A stretch of DNA of 64,000 nt from Bauldia sp963759235 (GCA_963759235.1 CAVWYO010000006.1:744001-808000), one strand, 5' to 3'. Positions 42,917 to 53,731 are shown, numbered from the stretch's first letter. Translations and numbers: made by a program. The notes: generated from the letters alone by a model not told the origin.

Positions 42917-43588
42917 ATGACCGCGGAACCGGTCAGCTTCGTGGTTGCCGGGGACCGCAAGGTGTCCGGCCTTCTCGACAAGGCGGACACCCCCCGCGCC
43001 GGCTATGTGTTCGCGCACGGCGCCGGCGCCGGCATGAACCACCCGTTCATGACGAGCATCGCCGGCGCCCTGGCCGCCGACGGGATCGCCACCTTCCGCT
43101 ACAACTTCCTCTACATGGAGGCGAAGGGCCGACGGCCGGACCCGCCGCCGCTGGCGACGGCCGCCGTGCGCGCCGCGGTCGCCGAAGCCGGGCGGCTGAT
43201 GCCGGACCTGCCGCTCTTCGCCGGCGGCAAGTCGTTCGGCGGACGCATGACCTCGCAGGCCGAGGCGGCCGAGCCGCTGCCCGGTGTCGTCGGGCTCATC
43301 TTCTTCGGCTTCCCGCTCCACCCGCCCGGCAAGCCGTCGGACGAGCGTGCCGCTCATCTTCTCGACGTCAAGGTCCCCATGCTGTTCCTGCAGGGGACCC
43401 GCGACGAATTCGCCGAACGCGCCCTCCTGGAGGCGGTCTGCCGGCGGCTCGGCGAGCGCGCGACCTTGAGTCTCTTCGACGACGCCGACCACTCCTTCCG
43501 CGTTCGGAAATCGAGCGGCGGCAACGACGCGGAGGTGCGGCGCGCGTTGATCGCCGCAGTGGCGGAGTGGGCCGATCCGCTCTTGTAG
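42917..43588 (+). CDS. Alpha/beta hydrolase of the dienelactone hydrolase-like KANL3/Tex30 group
   Basis: A 223-residue protein with FAHGAGAGMNHPFM, GGKSFGGRM (nucleophile Ser in KSFGG), FFGFPLHPPGKP, LQGTRDEFAE (acid) and DDADHSFRV (His). These motifs match the compact alpha/beta hydrolase group containing human KANL3/TEX30 and many bacterial proteins of unknown role. ATG 42917 lies 1 base after the upstream stop, so co-translation with the other hydrolase is likely. Confidence 0.85.
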   Translation: MTAEPVSFVVAGDRKVSGLLDKADTPRAGYVFAHGAGAGMNHPFMTSIAGALAADGIATFRYNFLYMEAKGRRPDPPPLATAAVRAAVAEAGRLMPDLPLFAGGKSFGGRMTSQAEAAEPLPGVVGLIFFGFPLHPPGKPSDERAAHLLDVKVPMLFLQGTRDEFAERALLEAVCRRLGERATLSLFDDADHSFRVRKSSGGNDAEVRRALIAAVAEWADPLL

Positions 43589-43826
43589 ACGCCGACGAAA
43601 TTGTCACCAATTCGATGGCCTCCCGCCTCGGCCGCGGCCTAGAGGCTGCGACCCTGAACCGGCATCTTCAGACCTTGCACGGGGAATCCGAGTGCCGTGA
43701 CCGTGCCGATGGACCGCTGTTGCCGCTGAAGCTCCCAAGCCCAGCCTTGGCGCCGCGTCTCCGAGCATTGACGGGCGGCGCCGATCCGCCGACGATGGCG
43801 CCTTCGCCGGACGCGAACTGACGCCC

Positions 43827-44324
43827 ATGACCGAAGTGAAAAGCCAGAATCCACAGTCGCCCATTCCCTTCGCGCCGGATCTGGTGCGGCAGCGGGCGGA
43901 GGAGCGCAAGAATCTCGACGGCGCGCTGCTGCCGATCCTCCACGCCCTGCAGGCCGAGTTCGGCTATATCGACGAAGCGGCCGTGCCGATCGTCGCCGAT
44001 GTCCTCAACCTCAGCCGGGCCGAGGTGCACGGCGTCGTCAGCTTCTATCACGATTTTCGGCGCGTCCCGAGCGGCCGGCATATCGTGAAGCTCTGCCGGG
44101 CCGAGGCCTGTCAGGCCGCCGGCTGCGAGGCGCTCGCCACCCGCGCCGAGGCGGCGCTCGGCATCGCGACCGGCGCGACGACCGGCGACGGCCAGGTGAC
44201 GCTGGAAGCCGTCTACTGCCTGGGGCTTTGTGCCGTGGCGCCGTCGGCGATGATCGACGGCCGGCTTGTCGGGCGCCTCGATAACGCCCGCCTCGACGCG
44301 CTCCTCGCCGAATTGCGGCGTTGA
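43827..44324 (+). CDS. NAD-dependent formate dehydrogenase gamma subunit-like, NuoE family
   Basis: A 165-residue thioredoxin-like [2Fe-2S] protein. The cluster cysteines are C90, C95, C131 and C135 (KLCRAEACQ, YCLGLCAVAP). The Pro/Gly-rich LSRAEVHGVVSFYHDFRR is typical of the FdsG branch of NuoE-like subunits. In formate dehydrogenases it normally precedes beta and alpha subunit genes; here a sugar-alcohol dehydrogenase gene follows instead, making it an orphan. It may serve a complex encoded elsewhere. Confidence 0.85.
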   Translation: MTEVKSQNPQSPIPFAPDLVRQRAEERKNLDGALLPILHALQAEFGYIDEAAVPIVADVLNLSRAEVHGVVSFYHDFRRVPSGRHIVKLCRAEACQAAGCEALATRAEAALGIATGATTGDGQVTLEAVYCLGLCAVAPSAMIDGRLVGRLDNARLDALLAELRR

Positions 44325-44369
44325 ACGTCGCGGGCCCGGAACCGTGCCGGTCATAGGGGAGGTCGCAGG

Positions 44370-45140
44370 ATGAGGTTGAAGGGCAAGGTCGCCGTCATCA
44401 CTGGTGGCGCCCGCGGCATCGGCCGCGCCATCGCCGAGCGCTACGCCAGAGAAGGCGCCACGGCGGTGATCGCCGACCGCGACACGGCAGGCGGGGCGGC
44501 GGCTGCCGCCGACATCGGTAGCGGCGCCTATGCGGTGCCGCTCGACGTCACCGCCGAGGCTTCGATCGCCGCGATGGTGAAGGCCGTCGTCGGGCAGAGC
44601 GGCAGGATCGACATCCTCGTCAACAACGCCGCCGTCTTCGACATGGCGCCGATCATCGAGGTGACGCGCGAGAGCTTCGACCGTCTCTTCGCCATCAACG
44701 TCAAGGGCCTGTTCTTCACCCTGCAAGCGGTGGCGCGGCACATGATCGAGCGGGGCGGCAGCGGCAAGATCATCAACATGGCCTCGCAGGCCGGCCGCCG
44801 CGGCGAGCCGCTGGTTGCGGTCTATTGCGCCACCAAGGCGGCGGTGATCAGCCTCACCCAATCGGCCGGGCTCGACCTCATCCAGTACCGCATCAACGTC
44901 AACGGCATCGCCCCCGGCGTCGTCGACACCCCGATGTGGGAGGAGGTGGACGCACTGTTCGCCCGCTATGAGAACCGAGCGATCGGCGAGAAGAAGCGGC
45001 TGGTCGGCGAGGCGGTGCCCTTCGGCCGCATGGGCGTGCCGGAAGACCACGTCGGCGCGGCGGTCTTCCTGGCCTCCGCCGATGCCGACTTTGTGGTCGC
45101 CCAGACCCTCAACGTCGACGGCGGCAACTGGATGAGCTGA
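44370..45140 (+). CDS. SDR oxidoreductase, sorbitol dehydrogenase (SmoS)-like
   Basis: A 256-residue short-chain dehydrogenase. It has ITGGARGIGRAIAE, LVNNAAVFDMAPIIEVTRES, NMASQAGRRGEPLVAVYCATKA (catalytic Ser, Tyr, Lys) and the C-terminus AQTLNVDGGNWMS. The length and the INMASQAGRRGE...YCATKAAVIS run closely resemble the Rhodobacter polyol dehydrogenase SmoS, which oxidises D-glucitol to fructose with NAD. No polyol ABC transporter is intact nearby, but a binding-protein remnant lies 1.3 kb downstream. Confidence 0.85.
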   Translation: MRLKGKVAVITGGARGIGRAIAERYAREGATAVIADRDTAGGAAAAADIGSGAYAVPLDVTAEASIAAMVKAVVGQSGRIDILVNNAAVFDMAPIIEVTRESFDRLFAINVKGLFFTLQAVARHMIERGGSGKIINMASQAGRRGEPLVAVYCATKAAVISLTQSAGLDLIQYRINVNGIAPGVVDTPMWEEVDALFARYENRAIGEKKRLVGEAVPFGRMGVPEDHVGAAVFLASADADFVVAQTLNVDGGNWMS

Positions 45141-45155
45141 CCGGCCGGCGCTGGT

Positions 45156-46266
45156 TCAAGCCGGCACGTGGCGGAGAGGCATCCGGCCGTCCACCGGCGC
45201 GGCCGAAACCGCCCCGTTTTCCAGGAGCCACAGGGCGGGATGCAGGTTGATCGTCGGGTCGACATGGCGGGGGAGCACAAAGGTCCGGTCGCCGACGGCG
45301 AGCGTCGCCGCGGGCGAGACGGCGACGGCGGTGTGCTCGTCGGAAAGACGCAACGGCACGGAGGGATCGCCGGTCCACACCGGGTTGCCATGATCGACGG
45401 CGAGGTGCTTGAGGCCGATGTCGAGAACAACCCGCTCCGGCGAGCGGTGGATGACCGTGGCGAGCCCGAAAAGCGCCTTCTCGAAGGCGAGGTCGGAAAG
45501 ATCCGCATAGGCGCCGTCCATCAACAGGTACGAGCCCGCCTGGATGTCGGTCCACACCTCGAGGTCACGGACGAACGGCATGTGGCCGGTCGAGCAGCCG
45601 GCGACGATCGGCACTTGAAACCCGTTGGAACGGAGGCGGCCGACGGCAAGCTCGGTCAGCTCCCGGGACTTCTCCGCGCCGCGCCGTCTCACCGCCGGGT
45701 CGGCGACGCCGGCGAGATGGCCGTCATAGGCCTGCACGCCCTTGAAACTCAGCACGTCCGACGCCGCGATCGCGCCCGCGAGGTCGAGGAGGTCGCGGGA
45801 TTGAGGCGCCACGCCGCAACGTTTCATGCCGAGTTCGATCTCGACCAGGACGCCGAAGCGGACGCCGGCCCGGCGGGCGGTCGCTTCCAGGAGCCCGACG
45901 TGAGCCATCGAGTTCGACCAGCACCGACACCTCAGCCGCCTTCGCCGCCGCCGCCAGTTCGGCGAGGGCGGTCGGATCGACGACCTGGTTGCTGACCATG
46001 ATGTCGCCGACGCCGATGCGGGCGAGAACCACGGCCTCCCAGGCGGTCTGGCAGCACATGGCGGCGACGCCGCCGGCGCGCTGGAGCTGGGCCAGCGCCG
46101 TGCACTTGTGTGCCTTGAAATGCGGTCGGAGCATCTGCTTCGGCCCGAGCGACGCAAGGGCGAGCCGATGGTTCCTTCGTGCCGCGGCAACATCGACGAC
46201 CAGCGCCGGGGTCGGCACCGCACCGAGAAGCTCGACCAGCGGCGTGGCGATCGGGGCGGAGCTCAC
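45156..46266 (-). pseudogene. DSD1-family PLP enzyme (D-threonine aldolase-like), frameshifted
   Basis: The N-terminal part reads VPTPALVVDVAAARRNHRLA...LRPHFKAHKC, with the PLP lysine in PHFKAHK. The rest, in another frame, has VGLLEATARRAGVRFGVLVEIELGMKRCGV and a metal-binding C-terminal end (HVDPTINLHPALWLLENG). The frames join if one C of the pair at 45905-45906 is removed, giving ...VLVELDAHVGLLEA.... The intact enzyme would be about 369 residues, standard for D-threonine aldolase / D-serine dehydratase-like proteins. It is either a recent pseudogene or an assembly error. It is convergent with the SDR gene. Confidence 0.78.
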
Positions 46267-46299
46267 GGCAGCCTCCCGGCTTCCGCCGACGTTTTGATT

Positions 46300-46450
46300 T
46301 CCTCGCCGCCGCGCCGCTTATGGCGCGAGCTGCCGCGGATCGCCAAGGTGACGGGGACGACCGGCTTCTTCCGGCGCAGGGCATCGAGGAAATGGAGAGC
46401 CATCTCGTCATCGTAGCACATCAGCGCGGCTGGCCTCAGCCGGGGAGCCG
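46300..46450 (-). pseudogene. Possible LacI-type regulator remnant
   Basis: The minus strand encodes RPAALMCYDDEMALHFLDALRR, which resembles the CYNDxxAxxxLxALR segment in the effector domain of LacI-family repressors. Nothing before or after it continues the domain. It may be the last trace of a regulator for the decayed transporter beside it. This is weak evidence. Confidence 0.25.
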
Positions 46451-46715
46451 GGCGAGCGACGTTGTCGACCGCCAAGCCCTGCATCGACTTCTTCTTCGCC
46501 GATGAAAGCGCCCAGGCGGTGCTCGACCTTTCCGACGAGATCAACTACGACACGCCGAAACAAGAAGTCGCTCGCGTTTCCCTCGGATGTCGACCCGACC
46601 AACCACGCCACCTATCCGGCCAACTGGAACGCGATGCTCGGCATCGACGTCGAGAGGCTTCGCGCCGAATAGAAGCATATCGACCGGGCGTGGCAGGAGT
46701 GGATCGCGCAGGAAC
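46450..46715 (+). pseudogene. C-terminal remnant of an ABC substrate-binding protein
   Basis: One frame reads AKPCIDFFFADESAQAVLDL then DEINYDTPK; the next reads NKKSLAFPSDVDPTNHATYP, then WNAMLGIDVERLRAE, a TAG stop, and KHIDRAWQEWIAQ. The IDFxxSDExxQAVL...INY...W...R.W..W pattern is that of polyamine-type (PotD-like) binding proteins at their C-terminus. A frameshift near 46565 and a nonsense codon at 46670-46672 show decay. No start or upstream domain remains. Confidence 0.6.
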
Positions 46716-46778
46716 ACTATGACGTCCGTCCTCGGGCCGTTTCCGCGGTCGGGCGATCCTTGCGAGGAGGACTGACGC

Positions 46779-47894
46779 TTGCGTGCCGCCATTGTCGGAA
46801 CCGGAGGGATCGCGCGCGTGCATCGGCGCGTGATCGAGGAACTGGGAGGTGAGGTCGCCGGCGTCTGCGGCCGCACACTCGCCGCCGCCGAGGCGTTCAG
46901 CGCCGGCAACGCCTACGACAACCTCGCGGCGATGCTGCGCGACGAGATGCCGGACGTCCTGCACATCTGCACGCCCAATTACCTGCACGTCGAACAAGCG
47001 CTAGCCGGCTTCGCCGCCGGCGCGCACGTCGTCTGCGAGAAGCCGCTGGCGACGTCGAGCGCCGATGCGGAACGGATGATCGCCGCCGCGGCCAAGGCCG
47101 GCCGGGTCGGCGGCGTCGCCTACAACTATCGCGGCTATCCGCTGGTCGAGGTGCTGCGCCAGCGGGTGGCGCGCGGCGACTTCGGCGCGCTGAGACGGGT
47201 CGGCGGCTGCTATCTGTCCGACGACGGCTTCGATCCGCAGAAATACATGTGGCATTTTACGCCCGGCCAGGTGGGACCGGCCTATGCGCTGATGGATATC
47301 GGCGTGCACTGGTTTGACCTGGTCGAGCACGTGACCGGGGAGCACATCCGCGAACTTGCGGCGCAGTTCTCGATCCACCAGCGGACCCGCATGTGGCGCG
47401 GCGGCGAAGGGCAGGGGCCGCGGCCGGCGGGGAAGCCCGGGCCGGACGGCGGCGTCGCCGTCGAAGTCGATGTCGAGGATCAGGCGGATCTCCTCATCCG
47501 CCTCGCCAACGGCGCTGCCGGGTCGGCGACGATCAGCTGCGTTTCGGTCGGCCATCCCAACACCATCGTTCTCTCCGTCGACGGCTCGGAGAGAGGCTTC
47601 CACTGGAACCAGCAGGAGCCGAACGTCTATCGCGAGCGCGTGGCGGACGGCGAGATCATCCGGCAACGCGCCCCCGGCCTGATGGACGCGAAGTCCGCCT
47701 GGATGACGAACCTGCCGGCCGGTGCCGCGGAAGGCTACGGCGACGCCTTCCGCAACGTGATCGCCGCCATATGGGCGGCCTGCCGCGGCGAGCCGTCCGA
47801 CTATCCCGGCTTCGCCGACGGACTGCGCGGGCTCGTCCTGGTCGAGGCGGCGGTCAGAAGCGTCGCCGAGCGCTGCAGCGTGGAAGTCGCGTAA
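46779..47894 (+). CDS. Gfo/Idh/MocA family oxidoreductase
   Basis: A 371-residue NAD(P)-dependent dehydrogenase. The N-terminal Rossmann motif AAIVGTGGIARVHRRVI is followed by HICTPNYLHVEQA and the EKP motif (VVCEKPLATS). The C-terminal domain contains GPAYALMDIGVHWFDLVEHV with the catalytic Asp and His. The start is TTG 46779. Such enzymes act on sugars, inositols and their derivatives. It is followed by a CoA-transferase gene 31 bases on; the combined pathway is not evident. Confidence 0.9.
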   Translation: MRAAIVGTGGIARVHRRVIEELGGEVAGVCGRTLAAAEAFSAGNAYDNLAAMLRDEMPDVLHICTPNYLHVEQALAGFAAGAHVVCEKPLATSSADAERMIAAAAKAGRVGGVAYNYRGYPLVEVLRQRVARGDFGALRRVGGCYLSDDGFDPQKYMWHFTPGQVGPAYALMDIGVHWFDLVEHVTGEHIRELAAQFSIHQRTRMWRGGEGQGPRPAGKPGPDGGVAVEVDVEDQADLLIRLANGAAGSATISCVSVGHPNTIVLSVDGSERGFHWNQQEPNVYRERVADGEIIRQRAPGLMDAKSAWMTNLPAGAAEGYGDAFRNVIAAIWAACRGEPSDYPGFADGLRGLVLVEAAVRSVAERCSVEVA

Positions 47895-47925
47895 GCGGTA
47901 GGCTACCCTTCCGCTCGCGTCGATC

Positions 47926-49143
47926 ATGAACAACTCGGACCCCGAAGCCCCGCCGCCGCTCGCCGGCCTCAAGGTCCTCGATCTTTCGAGGGTGATGGCG
48001 GGTCCGTGGTGCACCCAGACGCTTGCCGATCTCGGCGCCGACGTCTGGAAGGTGGAAGCGCCGGAGGGCGGCGACGACGCGCGAAAATGGACGCAACCCT
48101 CGCTCGGCGGCGAGTCCACCTACTTCATGAGCGCCAACCGGTCGAAGCGGTCGCTTGCCGTCAACCTCAAGCATGCGGAGGGGCAGGCGATCGTCCGCTC
48201 GCTTGCCGCCCGCGCCGACGTCCTGGTCGAGAACTTCCGGCTCGGCACCATGGAACGGTTCGGCCTCGGCTACGAGGCGCTGGCGGCCGTCAATCCGCGC
48301 CTCGTCTACTGCTCGATCTCCGGCTACGGCCGCACCGGGCCACGCGCCGATGAAGCCGGCTACGATTTCTCCATCCAGGCCGAATCGGGGCTGATGGCGA
48401 TCACCGGCGAGCCGGACGGCGCGCCGATGAAGCTCGGCGTCGCCATCGCCGACATCGTCACCGGGATGAACGCCGTGCAGGCGATCCTCGCCGCCCTCAT
48501 CGCCCGGCAGGTGAGCGGACGCGGCCAGTTCATCGATCTGGCGCTCCTCGACACCGCGGTCGGCGTTCTCGCCAACGTTGCCCAGGGCTGCCTGGCGACC
48601 GGCGAGCCGCCCGCCCGCTACGGCAATGCGCATGCATCGATCGTGCCTTACCAGACGTTCAAGAGCGCCGACGGTGTCTTCGTCGTCGCCGTCGGCAACG
48701 ACCTGCAGTTCCGCTGGCTCTGCGAGGCGGTCATCGAGCGGCCGGAACTCGTCGGCGATCCGCGGTTCGCCACCAATTCCGCCCGCGTCCGCAACCGGAC
48801 CGCTCTCGCCGCGATCTTGGCCGCGGACTTTCGCCGCCGGCCGACCGCGGAATGGATGGCGCGGCTGAAGCGCGCGCGCGTTCCGGCCGGCGCGGTCCGC
48901 GAAGTTTTCGACGCTCTGGCGAGCCCGGAAATCGCGGCGCGCGGGATGGTGGCGGAAATGCCCGACAAGGTGCACGGAAGGCTGCGGACCCTCGCCTCGC
49001 CGCTCCGCCTCGCCGCGACGCCTCCGCGCCCGCCGAGCGCTCCGCCGCGCCTCGGGGAGCACACCGACGAGGTCCTCCGCGAGGTGCTCGGCGCCACGGC
49101 CGGTGAGATCGCCGCGTGGCGCAAGGCGGGCGCCATCGGGTGA
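47926..49143 (+). CDS. CaiB/BaiF family III CoA-transferase
   Basis: A 405-residue interlocked-dimer CoA-transferase. Family motifs include LKVLDLSRVMAGPWCTQTLADLGADVWKVE, YFMSANRSKRSLAVNLK, LVENFRLGTMERFGLGYE and SGYGRTGPRADEAGYDF. These enzymes move CoA between carboxylic acids such as succinate, mesaconate, carnitine or formate/oxalate; the specific acid is not visible. The start is ATG 47926. It may form an operon with the preceding oxidoreductase. Confidence 0.9.
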   Translation: MNNSDPEAPPPLAGLKVLDLSRVMAGPWCTQTLADLGADVWKVEAPEGGDDARKWTQPSLGGESTYFMSANRSKRSLAVNLKHAEGQAIVRSLAARADVLVENFRLGTMERFGLGYEALAAVNPRLVYCSISGYGRTGPRADEAGYDFSIQAESGLMAITGEPDGAPMKLGVAIADIVTGMNAVQAILAALIARQVSGRGQFIDLALLDTAVGVLANVAQGCLATGEPPARYGNAHASIVPYQTFKSADGVFVVAVGNDLQFRWLCEAVIERPELVGDPRFATNSARVRNRTALAAILAADFRRRPTAEWMARLKRARVPAGAVREVFDALASPEIAARGMVAEMPDKVHGRLRTLASPLRLAATPPRPPSAPPRLGEHTDEVLREVLGATAGEIAAWRKAGAIG

Positions 49144-49399
49144 GGAGAGGGCGAAGGCGTTGAGGTCCTCAAGATGCTGACTGGTTTCTCGACGGCAGCG
49201 GCTCAGCCCGGCGCGGGCCATCTGCCGCGACGTTCGATGTGGAACGACTTTGCCCGAAATCCCGGATCGGGGAACATATTTTGTCGTTTCGCCACCGTAT
49301 TCAGATTCCTGGATGTGCCCTTACCGACCGGCTTGTGGTTTTTCGGGACGGTCAGATCGTCGTGTCGGTAGCGCGCCGCCCTGGTGCGCAAGGTATCCC

Positions 49400-49930
49400 A
49401 TGGTCAAGATCATCCAGCTCGAGGCGGACGTCTCGGTTGCTCCGCAACTGGTCGAGGACGACTTCGCCGAAATTGCCGCGCGCGGCTTCCGCGCGGTCGT
49501 CAACAACCGGCCGGATGGCGAGGCGCCGGATCAACTCCCCAACGCTCAGGCCGAAGCCGCCGCCCGCCGTCACGGCCTGGAGTTTCGCTATCAACCGGTC
49601 GCCAACCTGAAGGTGACCGACGCCGCGGTGGTCGACGACTTCGCCCGGTTGATGAACGACTTGCCTGGCCCGATGCTTTTCTATTGCCGCTCGGGCACGC
49701 GTTGCACGACCCTGTGGGCACAGGCTTCCGCCGGTCGGCTGGGGGTGTCGCGCACACTGGAGATTGCGGCGAAGGCCGGCTATGACCTCGAAGTCCTGCG
49801 CGACGATCTCGAGGAACGGGCCGTCGAGACCGGCGCGCCGTTTGCGAACGCCGGCAGCGAGACGGCCCAACGGCCCCCGCCCCATGGGGACCGCCAGCCA
49901 AGCGCCTCGCCGGCTGGCGACCGCCTCTGA
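49400..49930 (+). CDS. TIGR01244/DUF442 sulfur transferase or phosphatase-like protein
   Basis: A 176-residue protein with SVAPQLVEDDFAEIAARGFRAVVNNRPDGEAPDQ, the opening of the DUF442 (beta-lactamase-hydrolase-like) domain, and the active-site loop FYCRSGTRCTTLW. In bacteria this domain occurs alone or fused to the persulfide dioxygenase Blh and is tied to sulfide detoxification. The last 25 residues are low complexity. ATG 49400 removes an upstream extension of low quality. The 256 bases before it hold nothing recognised. Confidence 0.82.
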   Translation: MVKIIQLEADVSVAPQLVEDDFAEIAARGFRAVVNNRPDGEAPDQLPNAQAEAAARRHGLEFRYQPVANLKVTDAAVVDDFARLMNDLPGPMLFYCRSGTRCTTLWAQASAGRLGVSRTLEIAAKAGYDLEVLRDDLEERAVETGAPFANAGSETAQRPPPHGDRQPSASPAGDRL

Positions 49931-50009
49931 GGATCTTCCGGACGCGTTTCAGCCGATTGCCGTCCCGCGCTCGAACAGAGCCGAACTCGGATCGGGTTGT
50001 TGAAAACGC

Positions 50010-50084
<75 letters not shown>

Positions 50085-50187
50085 CTCGGCCGCTGACGGC
50101 GATGGCGGCTTTACTGCCATATGGACGGCCGGGCATCAAGCGCGACGCGGGCTTTCGGCGGCCGGCCCGGCGGCGTAGGCTCCGGCC

Positions 50188-50373
50188 ATGAGCAGGGATC
50201 GGGGAAAGCCGGACCCCGCGGCGGAGCGGCAAGCCCGCGAGGCGCGCCTTGCCGCGGCGCTCCGCGCCAATCTCAGGCGACGCAAGGCGTCGACCACCGC
50301 GGACTCGGCCGAACCGCCCGCCCCGCCGGTCGATACGGCGCCCGACGATGATCCGGAGGGCGATCAGGAGTAG
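50188..50373 (+). CDS. Small basic conserved hypothetical protein upstream of murA
   Basis: A 61-residue protein. The core (RQAREARLAAALRANLRRRKAS) matches the small 'LAAALRANLRRRKAQ' proteins that I recall in front of murA in many alphaproteobacteria. The tail is acidic and proline-rich. Function is unknown. The match to a known small-protein pattern and position argue that it is real. Confidence 0.7.
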   Translation: MSRDRGKPDPAAERQAREARLAAALRANLRRRKASTTADSAEPPAPPVDTAPDDDPEGDQE

Positions 50374-50490
50374 CGCGTCCACAGCCGCCGGCGGGAACGC
50401 CTTGTCTAGGCCGCAAAGCTAGGCTAGACGGCGCCATCCGCCGGATTCGGGGTCCTTCTAGCCGGCGTTCGAAAACGGGGGCGGGATCTC

Positions 50491-51780
<1,290 letters not shown>

Positions 51781-51861
51781 CGATGCCCGGTATTGGTATT
51801 GCGCGGGCCGCCTCAGCACACTACCTGTGGCGGCAGGAAACAAGCGCCTGAGTAAGGTTCC

Positions 51862-52329
51862 ATGGCCAAGCCGGACTGCCTGAAGCTGCTCGCCCTCGAC
51901 GAGGAGGACCTGGCCGTGGTCTCGGCCTATGTCCAGGACGCGGTGATGAAGGTCGGCGACCTCGCCTATCTGCCGAACGAAGGGCGCTTCGCCCTCGCCA
52001 TGAACCGCTTCATCTGGGAGAAGTGCGAGGGCGGAAGGAAGACCTACGAGCGACGCCGGACCGCGCTCGTCTTCGACCGGGTGACCGCGGTCAGCACCAG
52101 CCATCTGCGCCGCGACCGCCCCGGCGCGGTGCTCGAACTGCTGGCGATCAGCTTCGAGGCGAGCGACGCGCCGGCGGGCAGCGTTTTCCTGGTCTTCGCC
52201 GGTGGCGCCGCCGTGCGGCTCGAGGTCGAATGCGTCGAGGCGCGGCTCGCCGATCTCGGCGCCGCCTGGGCGACCGCTCTCATGCCCCAGCACGATCTTG
52301 CCGCCGATCCCGTGAAGACCACTGCCTGA
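51862..52329 (+). CDS. DUF2948 family protein
   Basis: A 155-residue protein typical of alphaproteobacteria. It begins LKLLALDEEDLAVVSAYVQDAVMKVGDLAYLPNEGRFALAMNRFIWE and has VRLEVECVEARLADLGAAW near the end. Its function is not known, but it is nearly always between murA and hisD. The start is ATG 51862. Confidence 0.88.
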   Translation: MAKPDCLKLLALDEEDLAVVSAYVQDAVMKVGDLAYLPNEGRFALAMNRFIWEKCEGGRKTYERRRTALVFDRVTAVSTSHLRRDRPGAVLELLAISFEASDAPAGSVFLVFAGGAAVRLEVECVEARLADLGAAWATALMPQHDLAADPVKTTA

Positions 52330-52346
52330 CGGAGCGGTCCGGGGGC

Positions 52347-53639
52347 GTGGTCACCAGACTGAACCAATCCGATCCCGGTTTCGAGGACGGCTTCCGCACG
52401 CTTCTCGCCGCCAAGCGGGAGGTTTCCGAGGACGTCGAGGCGGTGGCGCGCGCGATCATCGACGACGTGCGCCGGCGCGGCGACGCGGCGCTGATCGACT
52501 ACACGCGCAAATTCGACCGGCTGGAGCTGGCCCCGGAAGACTTGCGGGTGTCGGACGACGCTTTTGACGCCGCCGAGCGCGCCGTCGACGCCGAAGCGCT
52601 GACGGCGCTCCGCTTCGCCAAGGACCGGATCGAGGCTTTTCACCGCCGCCAGATACCGAAGGACGACCGCTATACCGACGCGCTCGGCGTCGAGCTCGGC
52701 GTGCGCTGGACGGCGATCGAGTCGGTCGGTCTCTACGCGCCGGGCGGCACCGCCGCCTACCCGAGCTCGGTGCTGATGAACGCGATTCCGGCCAAGGTCG
52801 CTGGGGTCGAGCGGATCGTCTTGACCGTGCCGACGCCCGACGGCGCCATCAACCCGCTGGTGCTCGCCGCCGCCCGGCTTGCCGGCGTCGACGCGCTCTA
52901 CCGGGTCGGCGGCGCCCAGGCCATCGCCGCGCTTGCCTACGGCACCGAGACCATCCCGCCGGTCGCCAAGGTCGTCGGACCGGGCAACGCCTATGTCGCG
53001 GCCGCCAAGCGGCTGGTCTTCGGCACGGTCGGCATCGATATGATCGCCGGTCCCTCCGAGGTGCTGGTCGTCGCCGACGCCGGCAACGACCCGGAATGGC
53101 TTGCCGCCGATCTCCTCGCCCAGGCCGAGCATGACGCCGCCGCCCAGTCGGTCCTGGTCACCGACTCGGCCGACCTTGGCGACCGGGTGGCCGCGGCGGT
53201 CGAGCGGCAGTGGCAGGCGTTGCCGCGCGCCGCGACCGCGGCGGCGAGCTGGCGCGACCACGGCGCCGTCATCGTCGTCGCCTCGCTTGCCGGTGCCATG
53301 GACCTTTGCAATCGTATCGCGCCCGAGCACCTGGAACTGGCCGTGGCGGAGCCGGAAGCGCTGCTGGCGCGGGTCCGCAACGCCGGCGCGGTCTTCCTCG
53401 GCCGTCATACGCCGGAGGTGATCGGCGACTATGTCGGCGGGCCGAACCACGTGCTCCCCACCGCGCGCACGGCGCGGTTCTCCTCCGGCCTGTCGGTGTA
53501 CGATTTCGTCAAGCGGACCTCGCTCCTCAAGCTCGGCCCCGACCAGTTGCGCGCGCTTGGGCCGGCGGCGATCACCCTTGCCGAGGCCGAGGGGCTCGAT
53601 GCCCACGCTCGCTCGGTGGCGATCCGGTTGAACCGCTAG
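52347..53639 (+). CDS. hisD: Histidinol dehydrogenase
   Basis: A 430-residue zinc enzyme performing the last two steps of histidine synthesis. It has SVGLYAPGGTAAYPSSVLMN, VGGAQAIAALAYGT, GPGNAYVAAAKRLVFG, DMIAGPSEVLVVAD, a zinc ligand in AEHDAAAQ and the catalytic PEHLEL. GTG 52347 starts it 17 bases after the DUF2948 stop; the open frame further upstream is a shadow of that gene. UPF0262 follows. Confidence 0.96.
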   Translation: MVTRLNQSDPGFEDGFRTLLAAKREVSEDVEAVARAIIDDVRRRGDAALIDYTRKFDRLELAPEDLRVSDDAFDAAERAVDAEALTALRFAKDRIEAFHRRQIPKDDRYTDALGVELGVRWTAIESVGLYAPGGTAAYPSSVLMNAIPAKVAGVERIVLTVPTPDGAINPLVLAAARLAGVDALYRVGGAQAIAALAYGTETIPPVAKVVGPGNAYVAAAKRLVFGTVGIDMIAGPSEVLVVADAGNDPEWLAADLLAQAEHDAAAQSVLVTDSADLGDRVAAAVERQWQALPRAATAAASWRDHGAVIVVASLAGAMDLCNRIAPEHLELAVAEPEALLARVRNAGAVFLGRHTPEVIGDYVGGPNHVLPTARTARFSSGLSVYDFVKRTSLLKLGPDQLRALGPAAITLAEAEGLDAHARSVAIRLNR

Positions 53640-53731
53640 GACGGGGAGTGATGGAAGCGTGAGACAGAGCGGGCGCGCCGGAAACGACATTCTCTCCAAG
53701 TCCGGAGAATCCGACTTGGGTGCATGGTCCC

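Noticed and set aside
43567..43821. An 84-codon open frame before the formate dehydrogenase gamma gene
   Set aside because: It overlaps the end of the hydrolase gene and shows no domain, signal or good ribosome site.
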